59,381 bases of DNA from Ignisphaera sp. (lineage in GTDB: Archaea; Thermoproteota; Thermoprotei_A; Sulfolobales; Ignisphaeraceae), in the NCBI GenBank assembly GCA_020833345.1, contig JAJHQM010000003.1, positions 1 through 59,381 of the forward strand, given 5' to 3'. This document shows positions 34,184 to 42,975 of this stretch, one piece after another. Positions within the stretch are counted from its first letter, which is position 1. Every line of letters starts with the position of its first letter. Below the pieces are notes generated by a model that ran no database searches, was not told the origin of the DNA, and was given only the letters and a program-made list of their open reading frames with translations. The translations under genes were made by a program, and so were the position numbers.

Positions 34184-34900
34184 CTACAGAAATCTGTTTT
34201 TAAGTGTTCTTTGAATGCTAAACTCGTTGTGCACTTGGTGAAAGATTTTGGTAACATGCTCTAAATACTCACTATCAGCTCTGTACCAATATGTAGGTTT
34301 TTCAATGCCTTTTAACACCTTAGCCATTGTTACTACTCCTCTTACAACGTTAGCTACATCCAGCATAAAGCTTCTATTCTCTATTATCGGCTCTTCTGAT
34401 TCGTGATATGCTAGCGCCCATGGCGGAATTGCTACGCCCATGCTATTCAGTATTGCCATGAGGTTCTGTATTAATGCTACGGCCCCTGTATCGTTTCCTA
34501 TGGCTATAAACCCTGCAACTTTTCCTTCCAATTTACTTCTTCCATCAATAAATATAGCATTTTCAAAAACCGTAAGTCTGTCTATAAAGTTCTTTAAAGG
34601 TCCTGGAACAGTGTACCAGTATATTGGGCTGATAAAAATCATTCCATCACTTTTTTCAATAATCTCATAAAGTTTTCTCATATCATCTTCATATACGCAT
34701 GGCAATTTGCATTGCTTAACATCCTCAGATACACAACCTCTGCAAGGCTTTATATCTAAGTCATACACATCTATTACTATAGCTTTAGCTTTCTCTAAAT
34801 ATTCAGCTATTCTTTTGCAAACCTCAGCTGTTAATCTTACACTACCGTATTTGTGTGGCGAAGAGCTAATAATCAGTATTTTTATATTCTCTAAACTCAA
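34184..34900 (-). CDS. Flavodoxin-fold NAD(P)H-dependent FMN reductase / iron-sulfur flavoprotein-like
   Basis: 238 residues with KILIISSSPHKYGSVRLTAEV, a flavodoxin-like phosphate loop. PCRGCVSEDVKQCKLPCVYEDDM carries four Cys (x2, x7, x3 spacing), resembling the compact cysteine motif of iron-sulfur flavoproteins that bind a [4Fe-4S] cluster. MIFISPIYWYTVPGPLKNFIDRL is the FMN/dimer motif. It probably shuttles electrons to an unknown acceptor. It lies 18 bp upstream of the tRNA-Gly gene on the same strand, so the tRNA promoter sits within its 3' end. Confidence 0.85.
   Translation of the reverse strand: MSLENIKILIISSSPHKYGSVRLTAEVCKRIAEYLEKAKAIVIDVYDLDIKPCRGCVSEDVKQCKLPCVYEDDMRKLYEIIEKSDGMIFISPIYWYTVPGPLKNFIDRLTVFENAIFIDGRSKLEGKVAGFIAIGNDTGAVALIQNLMAILNSMGVAIPPWALAYHESEEPIIENRSFMLDVANVVRGVVTMAKVLKGIEKPTYWYRADSEYLEHVTKIFHQVHNEFSIQRTLKNRFL
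34197..34204 (-). promoter_or_regulatory. TATA box for tRNA-Gly
   Basis: CTTAAAAA on the minus strand lies ~34 bp upstream of the tRNA 5' end, within the 3' end of the flavoprotein gene. Confidence 0.4.
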
Positions 34901-35121
34901 TAAGTAACCCCCTGTAAACTCTGATATAAGAGAGAAGTGTTCAAAAATAAAAAGCTATAGCATCTTGAAGACCGTATTGAGGTAACTCTCTATAAAAATT
35001 AATTGACCTTTAGACCATAAGTACTGATAATAAAAGCATAAACTTCTTGAAAACTTTTATATTATTATCTTATTTAGCTAACTTGGCTGACATGCTTAGT
35101 TAATGCTATGGTGTTTTGCAT

Positions 35122-35790
35122 ATGCTTAGTGAAGATTGGAAAACGTATAAGAGAATTGAAGCAGAGATAAAGAAAACTTTAAGTGATGATATACATGAGT
35201 TTCTGACAAAGATATTTAATGTTTACATAGTCAGGTTTGGTATAGATGTATTTAAGCGATTAGAAGATATAAGAGATAAACTCATACCCTTAACTACTAG
35301 GTTTGATAATGATAAGTACACTGAGTTTTGTGACACTTTCTCAAAGGCATATAGATCAATACTTCTTGATAAGGACATTGATAGCAGTACAAAGATGAAG
35401 TTAGTAGAGTTAGCACAAAAAACAAATGCGTTTTTTGGATCTAAGGGTCTAAGCATTTGTGTTAAAGAATTGAAATATTATAAAGTCAAGGTGAAAACAA
35501 TATTTAAAGGACAGGAACTTAACAATGCAATTGTTAGTGCAGAATCTGAGGGACGTGTTGTAGCTTCGTCAAAAACTAATGACGCTGGTATATGTGAAAT
35601 TGAAGTGCCTGAAGGTAGGTACACTGTCTATGTGTATAAAGATCTCGGTGAAGGAGAATACATATACGATGAGCGAATTATTAACGTGCCTCAGGAAATT
35701 GAAGTTGTTTTTAACATAAGTGAAACTAAGACTCGCACTGAAATAGAAAAAGAGCGCGGTGGTAGACCAATTATAAAGGAGGTTTCATAA
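35122..35790 (+). CDS. Unknown protein: helical N-terminus plus carboxypeptidase-regulatory-like beta domain
   Basis: 222 residues. Residues 1-115 are predicted helical and rich in charged residues (FLTKIFNVYIVRFGIDVF, DSSTKMKLVELAQKT). Residues ~118-205 look like a prealbumin/CarboxypepD_reg-type beta sandwich: VKTIFKGQELNNAIVSAES, TNDAGICEIEVPEGRYTVYVYK, RIINVPQEIEVVFNI. There is no signal peptide. ATG 35122, preceded by GGTG at 7 nt, is preferred to TTG 35116. A TATA-like TTTTATATT lies near 35060. I do not recognise a family, and the flanking genes give no clue. Confidence 0.65.
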   Translation: MLSEDWKTYKRIEAEIKKTLSDDIHEFLTKIFNVYIVRFGIDVFKRLEDIRDKLIPLTTRFDNDKYTEFCDTFSKAYRSILLDKDIDSSTKMKLVELAQKTNAFFGSKGLSICVKELKYYKVKVKTIFKGQELNNAIVSAESEGRVVASSKTNDAGICEIEVPEGRYTVYVYKDLGEGEYIYDERIINVPQEIEVVFNISETKTRTEIEKERGGRPIIKEVS

Positions 35791-35826
35791 ATTAAATGTA
35801 TTCTACTAATATGATGCCTAAACTTT

Positions 35827-36795
35827 TTAATAAAGATGTGCTGAACTGATATCTACGTGACATCTCTTTAACCCTTCCTTTTGCGAAAATAGTATTAGCT
35901 CTATGCTCATATTGTCTAGAATAGAAAGTGCTATTGCCTTACGGAAATCTTCTAATGTATTAATCTTTTTCCCATTAACTTCAATTATAATGTCTCCTAC
36001 AGATATATTACAATTCTTAAACAACAGCTTATTGGCTATGCCCATAATCATTAGACCATTTTCTAATTTAAGTTTCTTTAAAGCATTGGGAGATTGCAGA
36101 AGCTTTAATCCAAGCTTTATATGTACTACTTTACCTAACTTCCTTAGTATTAGGTAACTAAGAAAGATTCTTGATGATGGTAGTGCGAGTGAAAACTCAT
36201 TATATGAGAATGACCTTGAAAGAAGCATACCGACGACATTACTGTCAATGTTAAGTAATGGTGCACCACTCATTCCGGGTATTGTAGGCATGTTTAACAA
36301 CATTAGCCCTTCAATTTCTCTATTATTGATTATAGACCTAACCTCTAGGCCACTAACTATTCCCATTGTTATGAAGTGCCTTAAAATACCTTGTGCTATC
36401 CCACTTGAAAATACTATAGCTCCCTCACTAATTAATGTGTCCTCAATTTTAAGAGGTCTCCTACTTACATCAACGCCTATAAACATTAAATCGTTATCTT
36501 CATCTACAGAAATTACTGTACCTTTATAAATATCCCCGTCTAATGATATAATACACAGCCTATCTTTAAAATTGCTAAGAATGTGAGAAACTGTAATAAT
36601 AACATCTTTATCAATGTAAAAACCTGTTGCAATGCGCTCTTCTGTTACGCTTACATCACTATTAATACAGTTTCCTTCATTTACAACAATTGCTACAATG
36701 GACTCTATGACATTGCTAATGACTCTCCTCAAGTTATTTTCAATAAGTTTAAAAACATTTTCTGCATTACCTAGCACATTAATCACGCTCCTCAT
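35827..36795 (-). CDS. Trypsin-like S1C serine protease with PDZ domain (divergent)
   Basis: HtrA-like layout in about 322 residues. The catalytic triad is present: His in ITVSHILS (~71), Asp in EDNDLMF (~102), Ser in IPGMSGAPLL (~176), although the oxyanion loop is GMSGAP instead of GNSGGP. A PDZ domain closes the protein (VGDIIIEVNGKKINTLEDFRKAI). There is no signal peptide, so it is cytoplasmic. A TATA-like TATTATAAAT lies inside the longest possible frame, so ATG 36795 or GTG 36786 is more likely than GTG 36840. It is a diverged relative of the protease at 37367. Confidence 0.82.
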   Translation of the reverse strand: MRSVINVLGNAENVFKLIENNLRRVISNVIESIVAIVVNEGNCINSDVSVTEERIATGFYIDKDVIITVSHILSNFKDRLCIISLDGDIYKGTVISVDEDNDLMFIGVDVSRRPLKIEDTLISEGAIVFSSGIAQGILRHFITMGIVSGLEVRSIINNREIEGLMLLNMPTIPGMSGAPLLNIDSNVVGMLLSRSFSYNEFSLALPSSRIFLSYLILRKLGKVVHIKLGLKLLQSPNALKKLKLENGLMIMGIANKLLFKNCNISVGDIIIEVNGKKINTLEDFRKAIALSILDNMSIELILFSQKEGLKRCHVDISSAHLY

Positions 36796-37066
36796 AATAA
36801 CCCATTTATAATACAGTAACTTATCAATACTAGCCCACATACATTCTACCTATTTCAATTCAAAATCTTTTTCAAAATAATTGGAATGCTAGAACTTAAT
36901 CCTATGTGAGAAGAACCGTGAATAAGAATAAAGTGTTCACAAAATGATTGTCTTAGAGAAATTCTTCTGAGTTCAATAGCACTTTATTGTGCTTATGTTG
37001 ACTCTATACAAGCTTTTTAATAAGCAATTACATTTAACTATCAATATTGAGGTGTACGAAAGCGCT

Positions 37067-37357
37067 ATGCGCACATACCTCATTATTATTAGGGGTGTTT
37101 TAAGAGGCTTTGGAATTAGGGGATACATATATGAGAGAATGGTGATAAAAGGATTACGTGGTATTATAGAGGATTTAGAGCCTAATGAAATCTTGCTCTG
37201 CATTAATGGATCCGAAAACGCGTTAAATGAATTTATTGAAGAATTGAAAAAGTGTACTCCTTTTGCAATAATAAATGATGTTGAAGTTTATGAATTTGAA
37301 GAGTGCCTGCCTCAGGAAGGTGAGGATATTTCAATAATAGTAAAAAGCTTTGAGTAA
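37067..37357 (+). CDS. Acylphosphatase-like protein
   Basis: 96 residues. IIIRGVLRGFGIRGYIYERM matches the acylphosphatase phosphate-binding loop with the catalytic Arg18. The Asn expected 18 residues later is Asp36 (GIIED instead of a G-x-V-x-N pattern). LLCINGSENALNEFIEELKK corresponds to the following strand and helix. Activity is therefore doubtful. The start ATG 37067 has GAGGTG upstream; an in-frame ATG at 36989 precedes a TATA-like TTTTTAATAAG and is rejected. It lies between two minus-strand protease genes. Confidence 0.78.
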   Translation: MRTYLIIIRGVLRGFGIRGYIYERMVIKGLRGIIEDLEPNEILLCINGSENALNEFIEELKKCTPFAIINDVEVYEFEECLPQEGEDISIIVKSFE

Positions 37358-37366
37358 GATTAATTC

Positions 37367-38320
37367 TTAAAGCTCTTCTACAACTATGGGCACCTTTAAC
37401 CTCATTAATGATCTTCCTCGGTATATTTCTAACTCCACGTAACCTTTATCAATGCTTTCTTCTATAGCCAGCCTAAGGTCTTTAACACTTCTAACTCTCC
37501 TTTCATTGGCCTTAACTATCACATCACCTTCTCTAATTTTAACTCTGTGTGCAGGTGATCCTGGGACTACTCTTACAACCATAACACCCTCGCTAACTGT
37601 TGAACCTATGGCATAAGCTACTTGAGGAGTTACCGGAGCCACATAGACTCCTATCCAGGCTCTAACGGGTCTTCCAAACAATTTAAGCATTTCTATAAAT
37701 CTCTTAGCACTATTTATTGGTATAGCGAATCCTATTCCTTGAGCATACGGAATTATAGCTGTTGTTATACCTACTACTTTGCCCTCAGCGTTTACTAATG
37801 GTCCTCCACTGTTACCAGGATTTATAGCTGCGTCTGTTTGAATTAAGTCCTCTAATATGACATTTTCACCTATTATTGTTCTTCCAACAGCACTTACAAC
37901 ACCTAAGGTCACTGAGGGGCCTGGAAGACCTAAAGGAGATCCTATAGCTAAGACTATTTCACCTACATTAATACTATCAGAATCTCCAAGTGATGCAGCT
38001 TTAATATTTCTATCAATTCTCAATAGAGCTAAGTCTCGATAAGGATCTAAAGCTATTACTTCAGCTTCCTCAGAAACCCCATCATGATATAGGATGATGA
38101 CCCTTGCAGCACCCCTAACCACGTGTGCATTTGTTATGATGAGGCCAGGCTCTATAATAAATCCTGATCCTACACCTGTAAGCTCTTTGTATCCAAACAA
38201 TGAAAGTACGTGTGGAACTTCTGTAATTATTGTTACAACAGATTCCTTAATCTCACTAACTATTTTTGCTATATCTGTACTCAACTTGTAGATTAAGCTG
38301 TTTACCACAAGCTGCACCAA
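37367..38320 (-). CDS. HtrA/DegP-like S1C serine protease with PDZ domain
   Basis: 317 residues with a complete triad: His66 (IITNAHVVRG), Asp96 (LDPYRDLALL) and Ser171 (INPGNSGGPLVN). The PDZ domain spans ~225-310 (GVMVVRVVPGSPAHRVKIREGDVIVKANERRV). No signal peptide is visible, so this is probably an intracellular quality-control protease. Starts TTG 38320, GTG 38317 and GTG 38308 are all possible. Transcription towards the second protease gene, with a plus-strand acylphosphatase-like gene between them, suggests an old tandem duplication later interrupted. Confidence 0.93.
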   Translation of the reverse strand: MVQLVVNSLIYKLSTDIAKIVSEIKESVVTIITEVPHVLSLFGYKELTGVGSGFIIEPGLIITNAHVVRGAARVIILYHDGVSEEAEVIALDPYRDLALLRIDRNIKAASLGDSDSINVGEIVLAIGSPLGLPGPSVTLGVVSAVGRTIIGENVILEDLIQTDAAINPGNSGGPLVNAEGKVVGITTAIIPYAQGIGFAIPINSAKRFIEMLKLFGRPVRAWIGVYVAPVTPQVAYAIGSTVSEGVMVVRVVPGSPAHRVKIREGDVIVKANERRVRSVKDLRLAIEESIDKGYVELEIYRGRSLMRLKVPIVVEEL

Positions 38321-38338
38321 GTATGTTTAAAAATTAAT

Positions 38339-39025
38339 TCATTTTTTAAATGTTTTTGCAATGGCTAATGCCATTTCATTTATTACTTTCTCCGGATTCG
38401 AAGCTTTCATTATAGCAGAGGCTACTAAGACTCCTGCAGTTCCAAGCCTAATTGCAGCTTCAACATCTTCTGCTGTAGAGATCCCAGCTCCTGTGAGTAT
38501 TATGACATCTTTATTTATCTCTCTAACCTTTTGAACGGTATTTGTGATTATCTCTGGCTTTGCCTTTGACACAGCTATACCAGTACCTATCAACTCCGGC
38601 GGTTCTATGGCTATTGCTGTAGGTCTTATGGCAGCAACACTTGCTGCTGCAGTTGGCGTATCTGCGCAAACCAAGGCTTCTAAATTATATTTTTTAGCTA
38701 CTTCAACTATAGCCACAATTTCGTCAAGCCTCAATCTGTGTTCACTATGGTTGACAAGCACACCTTTAACGTTCATATCTTTCAATGCCACCACAGGTAA
38801 CCACCCTGTATACGCTCCAAATTCATAAGGATCTGCATGCTGTGCAAATACAGGTATTGAAACTACTTCAGCTATTCTTCTAAGTTCTGTTGCAGGTGGT
38901 ATCACGATAACCTCTATGCCATATTCCTTTGCCATTCTCTCAGCTGTTTTCGCTATTTCTACTGCTTTTTGGCCAAACGCTGTGTTATAGGTTTTAAAGT
39001 TTATTGCGAGCACTGGTATTTTCAA
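38339..39025 (-). CDS. tpiA: Triosephosphate isomerase (archaeal short form)
   Basis: Interconverts dihydroxyacetone phosphate and glyceraldehyde 3-phosphate. NFKTYNTAFG holds the catalytic Lys, VLVNHSEHRL the His, and AIAIEPPELIGTGIAVS the catalytic Glu and loop 6. TGAGISTAEDVEAAIRLGTAGVLVASA is the phosphate-binding end. The length of 228 residues is the archaeal tetrameric type. The start is TTG 39025 with GAGG just upstream. It follows the fructose bisphosphate aldolase/phosphatase gene by about 44 bp, forming a gluconeogenic pair. Confidence 0.96.
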   Translation of the reverse strand: MKIPVLAINFKTYNTAFGQKAVEIAKTAERMAKEYGIEVIVIPPATELRRIAEVVSIPVFAQHADPYEFGAYTGWLPVVALKDMNVKGVLVNHSEHRLRLDEIVAIVEVAKKYNLEALVCADTPTAAASVAAIRPTAIAIEPPELIGTGIAVSKAKPEIITNTVQKVREINKDVIILTGAGISTAEDVEAAIRLGTAGVLVASAIMKASNPEKVINEMALAIAKTFKK

Positions 39026-39069
39026 GTTGCCTCACTAGGCCAGCATATCAATTTATGGATCTCAGCGTG

Positions 39070-40227
39070 TTAACCATGCAACAGCTCTGTTTTAACCTTA
39101 GGGCCTTTGACTTCATATAGTTTAGATTCTATGAATCTGTTCTGCAACTTCTCTAATACTTGTGGAAGAGTAGTGTATTCCATTTCTTCTGGTCCTAATC
39201 TATGAGGCATGAATGGCCCGTGCCTCCTCATATAATCAGCTATCATTTGTGCTAATCTTCTCGTTTCATCAAATGCCGGGTCATCAAATAGATCAGCAGG
39301 CCCTATCAGCCGCCCATTCTTAATTTGAAAGCCAAGTGCTACAACTCTTGGCGGTCCATCAAATCTTGTGCACCTTGCATGGCGCTGAGCTACGGGCATC
39401 AATGGTCCGAAATGACTTCCCCGCATCCACCCTGCGACGAGATGTGGAAATGCAAATGGCTCTAATACTTCGCCAACCGCTGGAAAGCCTGCTTGTGCTC
39501 TGACTATGGCTACGGGGTCATCTTTACCGACATATTGGCCAGCAATTAGATTTAGCCTTTCAACGGCTACCACTGCGGCTATTTCGTTATCAGATTTCCT
39601 GTACACCTTTCTTATAACAAATCTTCCTGGAGTGCCTATAAGTGCAAGTATATCATACATTTCTTCTGGCGCATTCATAATAACGTATTTTCCAGCCATA
39701 ACGTCATATACTTCAAATTTGAATCCACTATGAAGCTTAGGGTCTATTACAAGCCCTGCAGTTGTAAACGGGTCTGCAAAGATTCTAAAGAGTGGAAGAT
39801 TAAAGGCGCCAGGCTCTGTTTTGTCAGCCATGAAGATCACTACAGGCTCTGCAGGTCTTTCAACAAACTCCATTTCAGCAGCAGCAGGTCCTAATCCTCT
39901 TACGTTGCCTGAAAATGCGTCTGTCAGCAAGTCTTGACCTGCTGCATAAAGTCCAAGTTCTTTAGCAACCTTTGCAGCCTCTCTAAATGCATTCCAAGCA
40001 GTTTCATGAATCTCTGGAGCATCAACACCTTTTCTATGCGTCATTATTAGCTGAAGATCGTCACCAACATGTGTAATGTAGTAATCAATTAATACTCCCT
40101 TGCTTTTTGCTTCTGCAATCACTTTAGCAGCCGCTGCCATGGTATCAGGGTGAACGACGTGATGCCCAGCCAAGGAACCTATATCAGCTTTAATTACAGA
40201 AATTGTAGTGGTTTGCTTCTGACTCAT
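39070..40227 (-). CDS. fbp: Fructose-1,6-bisphosphate aldolase/phosphatase (type V FBPase)
   Basis: Bifunctional gluconeogenic enzyme that condenses triose phosphates and removes the 1-phosphate. The N-terminal SVIKADIGSLAGHHVVHPD carries metal ligands. HVGDDLQLIMTH, GAGQDL-like YAAGQDLLTDAFSGNVRGLGP, MADKTEPGAFNLPLFRIFADPF and HSGFKFEVYDV are the signature blocks. The length of about 385 residues is typical. ATG 40227 is preferred over GTG 40236. It is adjacent to triosephosphate isomerase, which feeds its substrates. Confidence 0.97.
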   Translation of the reverse strand: MSQKQTTTISVIKADIGSLAGHHVVHPDTMAAAAKVIAEAKSKGVLIDYYITHVGDDLQLIMTHRKGVDAPEIHETAWNAFREAAKVAKELGLYAAGQDLLTDAFSGNVRGLGPAAAEMEFVERPAEPVVIFMADKTEPGAFNLPLFRIFADPFTTAGLVIDPKLHSGFKFEVYDVMAGKYVIMNAPEEMYDILALIGTPGRFVIRKVYRKSDNEIAAVVAVERLNLIAGQYVGKDDPVAIVRAQAGFPAVGEVLEPFAFPHLVAGWMRGSHFGPLMPVAQRHARCTRFDGPPRVVALGFQIKNGRLIGPADLFDDPAFDETRRLAQMIADYMRRHGPFMPHRLGPEEMEYTTLPQVLEKLQNRFIESKLYEVKGPKVKTELLHG

Positions 40228-40338
40228 ATCTAACACCGTACAATATATTTTTACCTAGTTTCAACTTTTAAATCTATTTACTGTAACCATTATTACGAGG
40301 TTTAACCGATACTAATGTTATAATTGTAGTAAATCAGC

Positions 40339-40380
40339 TCTGACCTCCTCCCCGCCCTGAAGGGCGAGCTTCAGTTGTAA
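40339..40380 (-). mobile_element. Solo IS200/IS605-type right-end hairpin overlapping the ABCE1 stop
   Basis: On the minus strand the sequence runs TTACAACTGAAGC, TCGCCC, TTCA, GGGCGGGGAGG, AGGTCAGA. It is the same kind of end as at 33523-33567, in the same orientation. The first bases (TTACAACTGA) are the last two codons and TGA stop of the ABCE1 gene. No transposase is nearby. Confidence 0.68.
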
Positions 40381-42176
40381 AAATAGTTTCCTGTAAGCTT
40401 TTGATACCTATCTAAATAGCTACCTGGCTTATTTATTCTAGGTCTACCTATATCTGGATCCCTTCTAACTGTTACATTAACATCTTTCAGAAATTCATTA
40501 AATGCTCTTGAGACACTTGTTGGGGCTTTTCCAAACCCCTTCACTCCAGGCTCGCCTAAAAAAACCATTAGCCTGTCAATAGCATAGTCTATTAGAAGTA
40601 TATTGTGATCCACAACAAATATTGGTACTTTTCTTAGTCTTGCAATTCTTCTAATAGCCCTAGCTACAGATAGCTGGTCTTCAACATCTATGTGTGATGA
40701 TGGTTCGTCTAGGAGATACACATCTGCATCCTTTATTAGCGATAGAACTATGTAGAGCTTTTGTAATTCTCCACCGCTAAGCGTTTTTGTATTCTTTTTA
40801 AGTATTCTCTCTACGCCTAATCTCTTAACTATTTCATCATAAAGCCAGCTATTTTCATTAAGTGCATCTTTATTTACTTCTTTTATACATTCTTCTACTG
40901 TTTCGCATTTTAGTGTATCTATACTCAAATACTGTGGTTTATAGCTTACAGTAAGTAAGGGTGATGTTACATAACCATTATCAGGTTTTATTTCTCCTGC
41001 TAATATTCTAATAAATGTGGTTTTGCCTATTCCATTAGGCCCTATAATACCTACTACCTCACCTTTCTTTACCTTACCTTCCTCAACAACAAGTTCAAAT
41101 GTATCTAGTCTCTTAAATATTTGACTCCACGATATTAATTCAACTTCACTTAGTGTTATAACCTCATCTCTTACGTCATGAAGCTTGAATACTATTGCTT
41201 CATCTCTAATCTTCATGTTTTCTGCAGGTAAAAACCCCTTCAAATAATTATCTATTCCTGCTTTTGCAGTATAAGGACTTGAGAAATGGCCATAAACACC
41301 TGGAACTCCATAAACTATTACCACGAGGTCTGCTACATAGTCTAAAAACATTATGTCGTGGTCTACTACAAACATGTAGCTTTGCTTAGGCCTTAGTTCA
41401 TCTAAGGCACGTAATAGGTTTAGCCTCTCTCTAATGTCTAGATAGGCTGTTGGTTCATCAAATATGTATGCCTCAGCATCGCGTTCTAAGGCTATTGCAT
41501 TAGCTAGTTTTTGTAGTTCTCCACCACTAAGTGTTCTCACATCTTTTGAAAGCATGTTGTCCATTTTAAGGAGTTCTGCAATCTCTTTGAGAATGCCTCT
41601 TTCGTCGTACTTCTTAAGCCACTCCTTTACACTGCCGTACCTTAAATACTGTCTTAAAGACTCTATGTACTGTATCTTGTGTATGACTTTAAGCTTACCG
41701 CTATAGAGCCTTTCGAAGTACTCATATAGTTGTGTACCCCGAAATCTTGAAACAACCTCCTCCCTACTCACCTGCCTCTCTACAATCCCAAAGTTGGGTA
41801 TTAGAAGCCCTGACAGAATCTTCATAGCAGTTGTCTTTCCAGCACCATTTGGTCCTAAAATGCCTATAATCTTATCCTTAACCGGTACAGGAAGACCATA
41901 TAGCTTGAATTCATTTATTCCAAATCTATGCACAAGTTTTTTCTCAACTTCGCTTGGCAAATTAACTATTCGTATTGCTTTATATGGACACTTTTTAATA
42001 CATATGCCACAAGCTATACACTTATCTTCATAAATAATAGGTTTTCCTTGCTTAGCTTCACTTAACTCTATGGCCTTGTAAGGCTTGGTTTTATTCACAG
42101 GACAAAAACGTACACAAGGGATTCCACATTTATTAGGTATGCAAAGATCATAATCTATTACAGCAACTCTCGTCAT
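40371..42176 (-). CDS. Ribosome-recycling ATPase ABCE1 (RNase L inhibitor homologue)
   Basis: Splits 70S ribosomes after termination. The N-terminal domain binds two [4Fe-4S] clusters (CIPNKCGIPCVRFCP and CIACGICIKKCP). Two ABC domains follow: Walker A GPNGAGKTT and GPNGIGKTT, each with LSGGELQKL, and DEPTAYLD and DEPSSHID as Walker B. The hinge is R-rich near the C-terminus. Length is 601 residues. The last residues (FYN) and the TGA stop lie inside a relic IS605-type end, so the original C-terminus may have been altered. A Trp/Glu-rich micro-gene sits 54 bp upstream. Confidence 0.97.
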   Translation of the reverse strand: MTRVAVIDYDLCIPNKCGIPCVRFCPVNKTKPYKAIELSEAKQGKPIIYEDKCIACGICIKKCPYKAIRIVNLPSEVEKKLVHRFGINEFKLYGLPVPVKDKIIGILGPNGAGKTTAMKILSGLLIPNFGIVERQVSREEVVSRFRGTQLYEYFERLYSGKLKVIHKIQYIESLRQYLRYGSVKEWLKKYDERGILKEIAELLKMDNMLSKDVRTLSGGELQKLANAIALERDAEAYIFDEPTAYLDIRERLNLLRALDELRPKQSYMFVVDHDIMFLDYVADLVVIVYGVPGVYGHFSSPYTAKAGIDNYLKGFLPAENMKIRDEAIVFKLHDVRDEVITLSEVELISWSQIFKRLDTFELVVEEGKVKKGEVVGIIGPNGIGKTTFIRILAGEIKPDNGYVTSPLLTVSYKPQYLSIDTLKCETVEECIKEVNKDALNENSWLYDEIVKRLGVERILKKNTKTLSGGELQKLYIVLSLIKDADVYLLDEPSSHIDVEDQLSVARAIRRIARLRKVPIFVVDHNILLIDYAIDRLMVFLGEPGVKGFGKAPTSVSRAFNEFLKDVNVTVRRDPDIGRPRINKPGSYLDRYQKLTGNYFYN

Positions 42177-42230
42177 TTAGAAGTACCCTGAAAAAACTTC
42201 TTATTTTAATTGCGTGGTCAATTTAGGGTT

Positions 42231-42308
42231 TTACCATTCTTCCTCCTCCCACTCCTCTTCCTCCTCCCACCATTCTTCCTCTTCTTCCCACTCTTCTTCA
42301 AGCATCAT
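42231..42308 (-). CDS. 25-residue Glu/Trp-repeat micro-protein
   Basis: A short reading frame that starts MMLEEEW and continues as blocks of four or five Glu separated by one or two Trp, ending in Trp and TAA. In all it has 17 Glu and five Trp among 25 residues, with no other residue after the Leu. A good ribosome binding site (GAGGTG) lies about 8 nt before the first ATG at 42308. Glu codons alternate GAA and GAG, so the pattern is kept at the protein level. The periodic spacing suggests an acidic helix with an aromatic stripe. It precedes ABCE1 on the same strand. I recognise no family. Confidence 0.6.
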   Translation of the reverse strand: MMLEEEWEEEEEWWEEEEEWEEEEW

Positions 42309-42426
42309 TTCACTAACACCTCACGCACTCATACTTTGCTAAGAATAAAAGCATTTCTCTAAAACCCTTGATGCGGAGTCAATAATAGTAATTATAAATT
42401 ACCTTACATAAGTTTTACAAAAGTAG

Positions 42427-42960
42427 CTATGAGAAAAACACGTCACTCGATCCACTTATGCCCAATAGCATAACATCATTACAGTACCTGCTTAACATAG
42501 GTAACAGAGCTTCAATAATTTTACAGCCATGAATATAGTTAGTGAGGTCATTCTGATTTATCAAGTCGCAACCAGCATTGCTGAATTCTCGTGCGATGAT
42601 TCTACTAATACTATTGATTTTGCCTTCAGTTAGCTCTGCATCAATATGTGCAACTGTTATAGCGTAGTAACTTTCTTTACAATAGCTATTTAGAGTATTT
42701 GTTACGGTTTTTATTTGCCTCACTCCAAAAAGTCTTAAAAGGATTTCTATCTCTTTATACTTAGCCACATTATTGCCTTCTCTGAATGCCTTAACCGTCT
42801 TAATATATGCTACAATACCACTTCGTAGGGGAATTGAAGTACAGAGCTTTATTGATGTACAGGTGCACTTCTCTTCCATACATTCAAATGCGTTATATAC
42901 TATTTTGCAGGGGTCGTAATATGCTAAACAGGCATCCTTATGTAAAATCGCTAAGAACAA
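42427..42960 (-). CDS. KEOPS complex subunit Cgi121-like
   Basis: 177 residues. KYKEIEILLRLFGVRQIKTVTNTL matches the Cgi121/TPRKB core, where tRNA-binding and Bud32-contact residues lie, followed by a strand with YYAITVAHIDAE. KEOPS makes N6-threonylcarbamoyladenosine at tRNA position 37. The N-terminal part is Cys-rich for this family. The start is TTG 42960. It follows the MoaD-like gene by 15 bp on the same strand. I am moderately sure because Cgi121 sequences are very divergent. Confidence 0.62.
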   Translation of the reverse strand: MFLAILHKDACLAYYDPCKIVYNAFECMEEKCTCTSIKLCTSIPLRSGIVAYIKTVKAFREGNNVAKYKEIEILLRLFGVRQIKTVTNTLNSYCKESYYAITVAHIDAELTEGKINSISRIIAREFSNAGCDLINQNDLTNYIHGCKIIEALLPMLSRYCNDVMLLGISGSSDVFFS

Positions 42961-42975
42961 GGCATTTTTACCTAA

